Below are positions 48,347-56,457 of a DNA stretch of 64,000 nucleotides, piece after piece. Source of the stretch: Deltaproteobacteria bacterium Ga0077550 (GTDB taxonomy: Bacteria > Myxococcota_A > Polyangia > Nannocystales > Nannocystaceae); the NCBI GenBank assembly GCA_001464385.1, contig LNFB01000161.1, positions 1 to 64,000 of the forward strand, in the 5' to 3' direction. The notes under the pieces are model-generated. The model saw only the letters and a list, made by a program, of their open reading frames with translations. It was not told where the DNA came from and ran no database searches. Position 1 is the first letter of the stretch; every line of letters begins with the position of its first letter. A program made the translations under genes and the position numbers.

Positions 48347-49651
48347 GTGACACGTCGCATCGCCCAGCTCAGCGTCGCACCCCTCGCAGGACTCATCGCC
48401 GTCGCCGCGTTCGCCACCGAGGCCCAGGCTGCGTGGGAGAGCCGATCGATCGCCGGGATGACGGTCGAGGTGTACACGCCGGCGTCGACGAGCCCGATCG
48501 GTACCGGCCGCGGCGTCATGATCCCGCTGCACGGCTGCACGCAGACCGCGGTGCAGCTCCGGGACTACGGCAACTTCGAGCACACCGCCGAGGAGTTCGG
48601 CATGGTGATCGCGATCCCGCTGGTGCCGAACGGCGGTGTGGTCGCCGGGTGCTGGAACTACTACGGGGCGATCCACACCCGCTCGAGCGGGCACAACGGC
48701 AACCTGATCGAGCTCGCCGAGACGTTGCGCGACGACGCGGCGCTCGCCGTCGACCCGGCGCAGATCTACCTCGCGGGCTTCTCGTCGGGCGGTGGCCAGG
48801 CCGTGGTGGTCGGCTGCCTCGCGCCTGATGTGTTCGCGGGGGTCGGCATCGCGGCGGGGCCGTCGCTCGGCACCTCGGTGTCGCAGATCTCGTCGGTGTC
48901 CACGACCGCGGCGCAGGCGGCCACGCTGTGCAATCAGTTCGCGGGGACGAACAGCGGTGACTTCGCGACGCAGCTCGCGGTGGCGTTCACCGACACCTCG
49001 GACTTCACGGTGGCCCAGGGCTACGCGGCGGTGAACGCCGACATGTTCGCGTCGATCTACGGCGGCGGCGCGGCGCTGGCCTCGAGCCCCTTCGACATGG
49101 CGAGCCTGCCGGGGACCACGCCGGCGGGCAGCGGCAGCGAGTACGACGACGCCGATGGCCCGCGCATCGCCGCGCTGGTGTCCACCAACGGCTCGGGCCA
49201 CGCGTGGCCGTCCGGCTCCGGCATGGGCGGGCTCGGCCTGTCGTTCGTGTCGGGCAACGGCCTCGACTTCGCCAACTACCTCGCCGAGTTCTTCACCGCG
49301 AACAGCCGCCGCGCCACGGGTGACTGGAACCCCGGCGACGACGACGGCGGTGTGGACACGGGCGCGGCCGACGACGACGGCAACACGGACGCGGGCGACG
49401 GCACCGCGCCGGGCACCGACGACGGCGGCGACAGTGACGGTGGTGGTGCGGGCACCGACGGCGACGGCGGCGATGCGGGCGACGCCGAGGACGACGGCGG
49501 CGCCGCGAGCGTGGCGACCTTCGGCCAGGACGACGGGCGCATCGAGCCGAGCGGGTGCCAGTGCAACGCGGGTGATCGCGGCACGGGCGAGCTCGCGGGG
49601 CTCGGGCTCGGGCTGCTCGCGCTGTGGCGACGCCGCCGCGCGAGGGGCTGA
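48347..49651 (+). CDS. PHB-depolymerase-family esterase with MYXO-CTERM tail
   Basis: A 434-residue protein. Signal peptide (MTRRIAQLSVAPLAGLIAVAAFATEAQAA) then a catalytic domain with IPLHGCTQTAVQL, CWNYY, nucleophile box GFSSGGG and GSGHAW, all typical of the PHB depolymerase/LpqC esterase family. A linker very rich in Asp/Gly/Thr follows. The C-terminus has a Cys-containing MYXO-CTERM signal (CQCNAGDRG), a hydrophobic helix and an Arg cluster (WRRRRARG), which directs anchoring at the outer surface. It probably hydrolyses extracellular PHA or related polyesters; feruloyl-ester hydrolysis is the main alternative. Confidence 0.88.
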   Translation: MTRRIAQLSVAPLAGLIAVAAFATEAQAAWESRSIAGMTVEVYTPASTSPIGTGRGVMIPLHGCTQTAVQLRDYGNFEHTAEEFGMVIAIPLVPNGGVVAGCWNYYGAIHTRSSGHNGNLIELAETLRDDAALAVDPAQIYLAGFSSGGGQAVVVGCLAPDVFAGVGIAAGPSLGTSVSQISSVSTTAAQAATLCNQFAGTNSGDFATQLAVAFTDTSDFTVAQGYAAVNADMFASIYGGGAALASSPFDMASLPGTTPAGSGSEYDDADGPRIAALVSTNGSGHAWPSGSGMGGLGLSFVSGNGLDFANYLAEFFTANSRRATGDWNPGDDDGGVDTGAADDDGNTDAGDGTAPGTDDGGDSDGGGAGTDGDGGDAGDAEDDGGAASVATFGQDDGRIEPSGCQCNAGDRGTGELAGLGLGLLALWRRRRARG

Positions 49652-49661
49652 CGGGCGGCGG

Positions 49662-49950
49662 TCAGCTGGCCGCGTACGCGTCGACGGACGCGAGGTCGCG
49701 GTGGCGATCGTGGGCGATCACGATCTCGGCCAGGGCGTCGCGGCCGAGCGCGCGGTAGCCCGCGACGAGCAGGTCGCGGGCCCGCTCGCGCTCGCGATCG
49801 TCCCGGCGGCTGCTTGGTCGTGCGACCCCACTCGGTCTGTGCGACGTGCGCGTCGAGCTCCTCGAACTCCGCGAGCGCAGGGAGCAGCGCGGCCGCGTCC
49901 ACACCGTCGGAGCGCCACTGCGGGGCGCCCATCAGGGGTACGCGGCCCAA
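49662..49950 (-). pseudogene. Truncated, frameshifted relative of the hypothetical gene at 58191-58583
   Basis: The 3' part encodes DRERERARDLLVAGYRALG and continues almost identically to the C-terminus of the protein at 58191-58583. Upstream the similarity ends abruptly at 'CGCGATCG', and the remaining N-terminal piece (ALLPALAEFEELDAHVAQTE) lies in another frame. No intact frame joins them. This is best read as a decayed duplicate that lost its middle. It is convergent with the depolymerase gene (10-nt gap). Confidence 0.6.
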
Positions 49951-50031
49951 TCGCCGCCTTGGCGCGGAACTTCAACCCGGAAATCGACCACCCGCATGAA
50001 GCCGGCCCCCGCGGGCCGCATCAACCCCCGG

Positions 50032-51721
50032 ATGAGGCTGAAACCACTCGCTTCGGGGTTGCTCGTGCTGTGGAAACTCGTTGGGTGTTCGACGCCGGTC
50101 GCCGACGTCGGCGGAGTGTCCATGGCCACAGACCCTCAGGCCTCGTCCGACTCGACCGCTGATGCTTCAGGCTCGGCCACCACCGGCGTCGACCCCACCT
50201 CGTCATCGGGTGGAAGCTCAACCAACGGCACCCCACTACCAAAGCTCGACGTAGGCGCACCGACGGGCGGCATCGACAGCACCGGTCCGACCGAGTTCTG
50301 CGAGGTCCCGGACGACGGAACCGACGCGCCAGGGCCGTGCGACTAGCTTCGATCCCGTCTTGCAGTGGGAGTGGGGCGGCGACGGGGCCACCGCCCAGAG
50401 CGCCACGACGCCGTTGGTCGCCAATCTCACCGACGACAACAACGACGGGAACGTCGACCTGTGCGACACCCCAGACGTCGTCGTCCTTGCCTGGGCCCAG
50501 GCCGGCAACGCGGGTCCCGGCTACCTGTACGTCCTCGACGGGCAGACCGGTATCGAGCACTTTCACATCGACACCGGCCTCGACGACATCAACCCCGCCT
50601 TGGGCGACATCGATTCCGACGGGCTGCCCGAGCTCGTCGCCCAGACGTTCGATGGCGGGATCGTGGCGTTCGAACACGACGGAACGCTGAAATGGCAATC
50701 TACCTCGCGGGTGTGGCCGCGTTTCAACGCGATCTCGCTCGCCGATCTCGAGGGCGACGGTGATGTGGAGATTCTGCTGCCCGGCGGACTCGTGCTCGAT
50801 CACGACGGGCTCGTCGTGGTGCCTTCGTACCTCGGCGCTTCCGATGATTTCTGGGAGGGAAGTACGCCAATTGCGATGGACCTCGACGGTGACGGCGATC
50901 TCGAAGTCCTCGAAGGGCGCCGCGCGTTCCACCATGACGGAACGCCGATGTGGCAGGTCGCCGGCCCGGACTGCCCGCAGCCCCCCGAGGGAGCTGACAT
51001 CATGCCGGCCGTCGCCGACCTCGACGGTGACGGCGCGCCCGAGGTGTTTCTCTCGGGAAACGCCGACAACGGCGCGGCGATGTTCTGTATCGTCGGTGCG
51101 GGCGGCGAGGTCGAGCGCTCGCAGTTGGTGCTGCCTGAGGCAGCTGACGCCATCGATTGGTTGCGCCCGCCCGCGGTCCACGACATGGACGGTGACGGCG
51201 ACGCTGAGGTCGGGATCGGCGGCAGCAGCCACTATTTCGCGGTGCTGCGCGTGGCCGCCGGCGGAATCGAGACGATGTTCGTGGCCAACGACCTCGACGA
51301 CACCGGGAACGCTGGGGCGACGGCCTTTGACTTCCTGGGCGACGGCACCGCCGAGGCCATCTACATGGATCAGAGCCGGCTGGTGGTGTACGCCGCGAGC
51401 GGCGAGGTCGAGATGAGCATCCCGCGCACGAGCTACACTCAAATCGAGTATCCGGTGGTGGCCGATGTCGACAACGATGGGTCCGCGGAGTTCGTCGTCA
51501 CCTCCAACGGCGGCAGTCCCCCGGTGCGGGTGTACCGGGACGCTCGCGATCGCTGGGTACCGGCGCGCCGGATCTGGAATCAACATGCCTATCACGTCAC
51601 CAACGTGCGCGAGGACGGCACGATCCCAGCCCACCCAGCTCCGCACTGGGAGCAGCTCAACACGTTTCGCACCCAAGCCCAGATCGCAGTGACCGGTGGC
51701 GCCTGTCGCCCCGCTGGCTGA
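50032..51721 (+). pseudogene. FG-GAP/VCBS lipoprotein gene interrupted by a frameshift
   Basis: The first part (frame 1) starts at ATG 50032 with lipobox KLVGC and a Ser/Thr/Gly stalk, and ends at TAG 50344-50346 after GPCD. The rest (frame 2) continues without a start from SFDPVLQWEW to 51721 and has FG-GAP repeats (LADLEGDGDVEILLPGG, AVADLDGDGAPEVFLSG, AVHDMDGDGDAEVG-like, VADVDNDGSAEFVV), ending with a Cys near the C-terminus. It is clearly homologous to the intact gene at 59820-61472. Removing one T at 50344 restores GPCD-SFDP. Either a recent inactivating insertion or a base-call error. Confidence 0.75.
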
Positions 51722-51872
51722 CGTGTCGTCGGAGGCGGTCGCGCGCACAGCGTGCCCCCGCGTCGGGCCCCACCCGAAGGGAGCGCCCGCAAGGCGACCG
51801 CAGTGGTGACATTTGGTGACGATGTCGAACCTTGCATGACGGTGAGCCCCACTGCTGTCGGGGATCGTATCG

Positions 51873-52904
51873 ATGGTGGCGGCCAAGACGATGGTCATTC
51901 TCGCTTTCCCCCTGGCGTCGGCGATCCAAGCTCCCCCGGCGGCACAGCCGCGGGTCGAGTTCGCCCTGCACTACGCCGCCCCGCCCGAGTGTTCGGAGCA
52001 ACCCGAGCTGCTCGCGCTCCTCGAGCACGACCTCGGTGCTCGCGCCGTCGTGGTCGACGGCGCCGCGATCGCCGTTCACGCGATCATCGTCGCTGTACCC
52101 CGGAACGGCTATCGCCTGACGTTCGAGGTGATCGATCGCGGCGGCAGCACTGGCGTGAGCGAGCTCCGTGACGGCGCCTGCGCATCGTTGGTTCGCGCGG
52201 TGGCGCTGCGCACGTCGTTGGTCTTGGCGAACGTCCTGGCATCCGCACCCGAGAGGTCGCCGGAGGTCGCCGCGACCTCGGCGGCGGTGCGCTCGGCGTG
52301 TCCGACCCTCCCGACCCGATCGTGCCCCGCGAGCGCCCCGCTCCCGGCGGGGCCGGCCCAGCGCTCGAACTCGTCGACGCGCTTTCGCGTGCGGCTGGCC
52401 GGCGGCGGCGAGTTCTTCGGCGCTGGCCTCCACGGCACCGTCGCCGCGACCGGCATGGTGCGCGTCGCCGAGGTGCACGCTGCGGTGGTGCAGCTCGAGA
52501 TGCGGGGCAGCCATGCCGTGCCCACGCGCTACGCCCTCGCCCATGATCGGCGCGCCGGTGTTCGCGTGCATCTGGGATGGATCACCCCAGCGGTGTGCTT
52601 GCGCTCTGAGCTCGGCAAGCTGGCGATCCCGCTGTGCGTGGGCGTCGAGTTCGGCGTCATGGTGGCCCGCGGATTCGGCATCCGCCGGCCTGAGACGAGC
52701 CGCACATCGTGGGTCGCGATTCCCGTGCGCACTGGGTCCGTCGTCGGCCTGACGCGCCACATCGGGCTATTCGTGGAGTTCGAAGCTGCGCCTCTCGTGA
52801 TCCGCCCGGGGGCGCGGGTCGTCGGCCTGCCGCTCGTGTATCGGGCGGGGCCCATCTCGGCGCGGGTGTGGGCTGGCGTGGAGATTCGACTGGGATCGAT
52901 GTAG
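51873..52904 (+). CDS. Envelope protein: two-Cys N-terminal domain plus barrel-like C-terminus (locus III)
   Basis: A 343-residue protein with a signal sequence (MVAAKTMVILAFPLASAIQA). The N-terminal domain repeats the pattern of loci I and II: LHYAAPPECSEQPEL, later DGACASLVRAVALRTSLVL. After a linker, the C-terminal region (IPLCVGVEFGVMVARGFGIRRPETSR, RAGPISARVWAGVEIRLG) aligns with the barrel-like region of the protein at 4391-5443. An outer-membrane barrel with a periplasmic or surface domain is inferred. The next gene, 51 nt later, is an ECF sigma factor, as expected for this cassette. Confidence 0.65.
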   Translation: MVAAKTMVILAFPLASAIQAPPAAQPRVEFALHYAAPPECSEQPELLALLEHDLGARAVVVDGAAIAVHAIIVAVPRNGYRLTFEVIDRGGSTGVSELRDGACASLVRAVALRTSLVLANVLASAPERSPEVAATSAAVRSACPTLPTRSCPASAPLPAGPAQRSNSSTRFRVRLAGGGEFFGAGLHGTVAATGMVRVAEVHAAVVQLEMRGSHAVPTRYALAHDRRAGVRVHLGWITPAVCLRSELGKLAIPLCVGVEFGVMVARGFGIRRPETSRTSWVAIPVRTGSVVGLTRHIGLFVEFEAAPLVIRPGARVVGLPLVYRAGPISARVWAGVEIRLGSM

Positions 52905-52955
52905 CCCACCGCCAGGCGTGAGAGGAATCGGTCCCTCCGGACAAGTTGACTATGA

Positions 52956-53483
52956 ATGACCGAGGCTACGGCAGTCCGGGTCGCCGACGACTTCGCGGCG
53001 TTCTTCGCCCGGCACTTCGCGTTCGTATGGCGCAGCCTGAGGCATCTGGGCGTCACGGTCGAGGAGGCCGAGGACGTAGTTCAAGAGGTGTTCATCGTCG
53101 CCTACCGTCGTCGCGAGTGTCTCGACGAACCCGCGCGTGGGTGGTTGTTCGCGGTGGCGCGAGGACTCGCGGCGAACGAGCGGCGACGGCGACGTCGGTC
53201 GGAGCGGCGCCTCGACGCCCTGGTCGCAGCCCCGTCGGTTGGTGGGCCGATTCCGTGCGAGCGCCTCGACGCGATACTTGCACTGAACCGCCTGTTGGCC
53301 GAGCTACCAGAGGATCAAGCGCTGGCGCTACTGCTGTATGACCTCGAGGGGCTGCGGGGTCCGGAGATCGCCGAGGCGCTCGGGGTCCCGGTCGCGACCG
53401 CGTACTCGCGCATCCGGTTGGCGCGATGCCGGCTCGAGCGACTCGTCGTGGAATGCCGGCAAGGAGGAAGCGATGGTCGATGA
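52956..53483 (+). CDS. ECF sigma factor, stand-alone form (locus III)
   Basis: A 175-residue protein. Region 2 contains VEEAEDVVQEVFIVAYRRRE and GWLFAVARGLAANERRRR; region 4 contains LPEDQALALLLYDLEGLRGPEIAEALGVPVATAYSRIRLAR. It ends soon after region 4, unlike the two fused sigma proteins in this window. The next gene, overlapping by 11 nt, encodes the membrane/helical tail as a separate protein. This suggests that the tail is an anti-sigma-like partner. Confidence 0.9.
   Translation: MTEATAVRVADDFAAFFARHFAFVWRSLRHLGVTVEEAEDVVQEVFIVAYRRRECLDEPARGWLFAVARGLAANERRRRRRSERRLDALVAAPSVGGPIPCERLDAILALNRLLAELPEDQALALLLYDLEGLRGPEIAEALGVPVATAYSRIRLARCRLERLVVECRQGGSDGR
53462..53467 (+). promoter_or_regulatory. 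Strong ribosome binding site (AGGAGG)
   Basis: AGGAGG, 5 nt before the ATG at 53473, inside the sigma gene. It decides the start of the tail protein and couples its translation to the sigma factor. Confidence 0.8.
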
Positions 53484-54249
53484 CGGCCCGCTGAGCGACG
53501 CCGCGCTCGGCCTGCTACAGGAGCACGGGCGGATGCTTGCGCCACCCCATGACGGTGCGAAGCTGCTGGCTTCGATTCTCCGCCGACTGGATGCACCCGT
53601 GGCAGCATCCCCCGCGCCCGTGCCCGTGCACGTGTCCGGGTGGTTGCGGCGCCTATCCATCGTGGGCGGTGCCTGTGTGCTGGGGTTCGGACTGGCCGGC
53701 TTGCGAACGACGGATCCGCCGAGGGCGCGACTCAGTCACGCGCCCCTGACCAACGCGCAGGTCGAACCCTCCGCGACGACGTCGCCAACCGCGGCCGTCG
53801 AGGCGAGCGTGGCTCGGCCGGATGACGCGACGATCGGGCCGAGCGTGGCGCGGTCGGCTGCCGCAGGCACCGTCGCAGCGATGCCCCCGGCGACGAAACC
53901 CCCACGACGGCCCTCCTCCGATACCCAGGACCTCGCCGCCGAGTTGGCGTTGCTCGAGACGGCGACGGCGGCGTTCGGGGCCGGGCGATGGGCGGCCGTG
54001 GGCGTCGCACTCGACGAACATCGTCGGCGGTTTCCCGCCGGCCAGCTGGGCAGCGAACGCGAGGCGACCGTCGTGATGCTGGCGTGCGCCCGCGGCGATG
54101 CGGGTGCGACCGACCACGCGCTCGCGTTCCTGACACGACCGCAAGCCGCTCCGTTTCGCAATCGCATCGCCTCGATGTGCCAAGTGGTGCGTGCGGGCGG
54201 TGCGATGGCCGGTCCGGCGCCTCGAAAACCCGCCGCAACGCCGCCGTGA
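53473..54249 (+). CDS. Membrane protein with helical tail, putative anti-sigma partner
   Basis: A 258-residue protein. A short cytoplasmic helical region (LSDAALGLLQEHGRMLAPPHDGAKLLASILRR) precedes one membrane helix (about 59-77), then a Thr/Ala/Pro linker and a helical C-terminal domain. The C-terminal domain (DLAAELALLETATAAFGAGRW, HRRRFPAGQLGSERE) aligns by eye with the tails of the sigma proteins at 2431-3714 (RRFPDGQLANER) and 32545-33717. The topology (cytoplasmic N-terminus, single span, exported C-terminus) is that of anti-sigma factors, although no ASD/ZAS zinc motif is present. Confidence 0.7.
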   Translation: MVDDGPLSDAALGLLQEHGRMLAPPHDGAKLLASILRRLDAPVAASPAPVPVHVSGWLRRLSIVGGACVLGFGLAGLRTTDPPRARLSHAPLTNAQVEPSATTSPTAAVEASVARPDDATIGPSVARSAAAGTVAAMPPATKPPRRPSSDTQDLAAELALLETATAAFGAGRWAAVGVALDEHRRRFPAGQLGSEREATVVMLACARGDAGATDHALAFLTRPQAAPFRNRIASMCQVVRAGGAMAGPAPRKPAATPP

Positions 54250-54276
54250 TGCAGACGCGCCGACCCGGACAACCGC

Positions 54277-55635
54277 ATGATCATGGGCTCCCACCACCGC
54301 GCGATCACGCTGACGACGCTCTCAGTTCTCGCGTGCACACCCGAACCCGTGAACGGCGGGGCGTTGTCCGACAACACGACCGTCGTTCTGAACACGAGCT
54401 CGGACGGGGTCACGTCGTCGGGCCCGTCGTCCGCGAGCACGGGAGACGCGTCGAGTGCGACCGACGCAGTCAAGCTCGACGTGGGCGTCGCCGCCGACGA
54501 CCCGCTCGATCATGGCTGCAGCCCCGCACCCGGCGAGATGCCGGGCCCGGACAACCCCGAGGGCGGCAGCGACGTCGGCTTCTCCAACATCTGGGTCGCC
54601 GACAGCGAAGGAACGACGGTGCTGAAGATCGACACGCGCACGATGCAGGAGCGCGCGCGCTACCGTACTCATGCCCAAACCACCGCCTCACCCTCGCGTA
54701 CCTCGGTGAGTCTGAACGGCGACGTGGCCGTCGCCAACCGCGGGACGGGCGCCGACGGTGCGGCGGGCCAAAGTGGCGTGACCGTGATCAGTACCCGCGC
54801 CGAGACTTGTATCGATCGCAATGGTGACGGTCAGTTGCAGAGCTCCACGGCCGCGGGCGACCTGCTCGACTGGGAGTCCGACGAATGCGTGATCTGGCAC
54901 CGCTCGTTCGATGCCCCGTCCAATCGCCCGGTGGCGTGGACCTCGGGCAGCTACGACGCCGAGGCCTGTCGCTGGGTGGACACCTACGTGTGGACCGCGA
55001 CTTCGGCCGCCCCCGGGACCGCTCGGGTACTGCTGCTCGACGGCGACGACGGCGAGATCGTCGGGGACGTGGTCATTGATGGTTGGACTACCAACGACGA
55101 TCGCGTCGTGTATGGAGGCGCAGTCGACAGCCACAACGACTTTTGGTTCATCCCACCCGATGGTAACCAGCTCGGCCACGTGCGATTCGACGATCTGACT
55201 TACGAGGTCATCGAGGGTCCCGATCACGGCGACTACGGGATCTTCGTCGACAGCAGTGATCGGGTGCTCATCGCCAACGGCTCGCTCGCGCGCTACGACC
55301 CCGCCGACGGTACCTGGGTGGTGGGTAGCTGCCAGTGCACGCAGATCGGCCAACGCCCAAACGGCGAACTGTGGGCGAACTCGCTGGTGCAGATCGACCA
55401 GAACAGCCTGAATACCCTCACGCCGCCGGACGCACAGCCGGGCGCTGGGGCGCCCTGGGGCATGTCTTTCGACATCGATGGTCACTTGATGGCCGTCTAC
55501 TTCGACCGCGTCGAGCGGCGCGACGTCGACTCAGGCGAGACCCTTGGCTTTCACCCCACCGACAACCCGCTCTTCTACACGTACTCCGACATGACGGGCT
55601 GGGGCCTGCTCAACGTCGTGAACCCGGCAGGATGA
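54277..55635 (+). CDS. Propeller-like lipoprotein (locus III)
   Basis: A 452-residue protein with a short signal ending in lipobox LSVLAC, a Ser/Thr/Asp stalk, then beta-propeller-type repeats: FSNIWVADSEGTTVLKIDTRT, TSVSLNGDVAVANRG, DSHNDFWFIPPDGNQLGHVRF, DYGIFVDSSDRVLIANGS and WGMSFDIDGHLMAVY. The pattern fits NHL/SMP-30-like six-bladed propellers. No catalytic residues are evident. It begins 27 nt after the tail-protein gene, so it belongs to the locus III operon; its stop overlaps the next start (ATGA). Confidence 0.75.
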   Translation: MIMGSHHRAITLTTLSVLACTPEPVNGGALSDNTTVVLNTSSDGVTSSGPSSASTGDASSATDAVKLDVGVAADDPLDHGCSPAPGEMPGPDNPEGGSDVGFSNIWVADSEGTTVLKIDTRTMQERARYRTHAQTTASPSRTSVSLNGDVAVANRGTGADGAAGQSGVTVISTRAETCIDRNGDGQLQSSTAAGDLLDWESDECVIWHRSFDAPSNRPVAWTSGSYDAEACRWVDTYVWTATSAAPGTARVLLLDGDDGEIVGDVVIDGWTTNDDRVVYGGAVDSHNDFWFIPPDGNQLGHVRFDDLTYEVIEGPDHGDYGIFVDSSDRVLIANGSLARYDPADGTWVVGSCQCTQIGQRPNGELWANSLVQIDQNSLNTLTPPDAQPGAGAPWGMSFDIDGHLMAVYFDRVERRDVDSGETLGFHPTDNPLFYTYSDMTGWGLLNVVNPAG

Positions 55636-56387
55636 ATTCCATGGGCGAGCACAGAGGCACAACTCTACCGCATGCATCCGCGTGCACTCACGACGGCCCT
55701 TCACGCGGCGTCGCATGGACGATCGCAATCGTGTTCGCGACATCGGCATGCACGGATGTGCGCGATGCGCCGCCGGTCGAGCACGTCGATGGATCGACGA
55801 GCTCGACCGGCGGGACTGGCACGTCGAGCGACGACACCACCGGAGCCGACGCTGCTGCGGACGACGCCGGCGGCAGCGAGGTGGCGTCGAGCTGCGGCGA
55901 GCTATGCACGCGGAAGATCGATTGCGGGATCGACGTGGACGCCTACCTGTGCGCGCTCGCGTGCGCCCAGGACCTCTTGCCCTGGGCCGACGTGCCCGGC
56001 TGTGCCTCGGCCAAGGTCGACGAGTTTGCGTGCGCGACCGGGCTCGCGTGCGACGAGCTGACGGCGTACCTGGTCGATCCCAAGGCGGGCCCCTGTGGCG
56101 GACAGGCCGACGCTGCATCGGCGGTTTGTGATCCTACATGCGATCTGGTCACGAGCACCGGCAATCCAGCCGCGATGACGTGCGGGGCTGTGTTCGAGTG
56201 CGGCGTGGACCAGCGCACGATCGACTGCGCGAGTGGGCAATGCGTGTGCGCCATCGCCGGTGTGACGGTCGAGATGTGCGAGCGTCCGGGCGAGTGCTCC
56301 GGCGAGGCGGCCAGCGTTCCGGGGTACTGGGAGAACGCGGGCGAAACCTGCTGCAGGTGGACCGGACTCGTCGACGAGGCCGGGTGA
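55632..56387 (+). CDS. Cys-rich lipoprotein (locus III)
   Basis: A 251-residue protein. The ATG overlaps the preceding stop; ATG 55641 is an alternative. A fairly long N-terminal segment ends in a hydrophobic core and lipobox FATSAC, followed by a Ser/Thr/Asp stalk. The remaining 165 residues have about 18 Cys in a regular pattern (CGELCTRKIDC, LCALACAQDLLPWADVPGC, CDPTCDLV, CASGQCVCAI, TCCRW), suggesting a disulfide-stabilised fold. No known family is recognised. Co-translated with the propeller lipoprotein. Confidence 0.7.
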   Translation: MNSMGEHRGTTLPHASACTHDGPSRGVAWTIAIVFATSACTDVRDAPPVEHVDGSTSSTGGTGTSSDDTTGADAAADDAGGSEVASSCGELCTRKIDCGIDVDAYLCALACAQDLLPWADVPGCASAKVDEFACATGLACDELTAYLVDPKAGPCGGQADAASAVCDPTCDLVTSTGNPAAMTCGAVFECGVDQRTIDCASGQCVCAIAGVTVEMCERPGECSGEAASVPGYWENAGETCCRWTGLVDEAG

Positions 56388-56457
56388 CGCTCGGACCTCC
56401 CCCGAAATTTCGCGAATCGGACATGAAGCGAACACCACCGTGGCGCATGGAGGGGGG

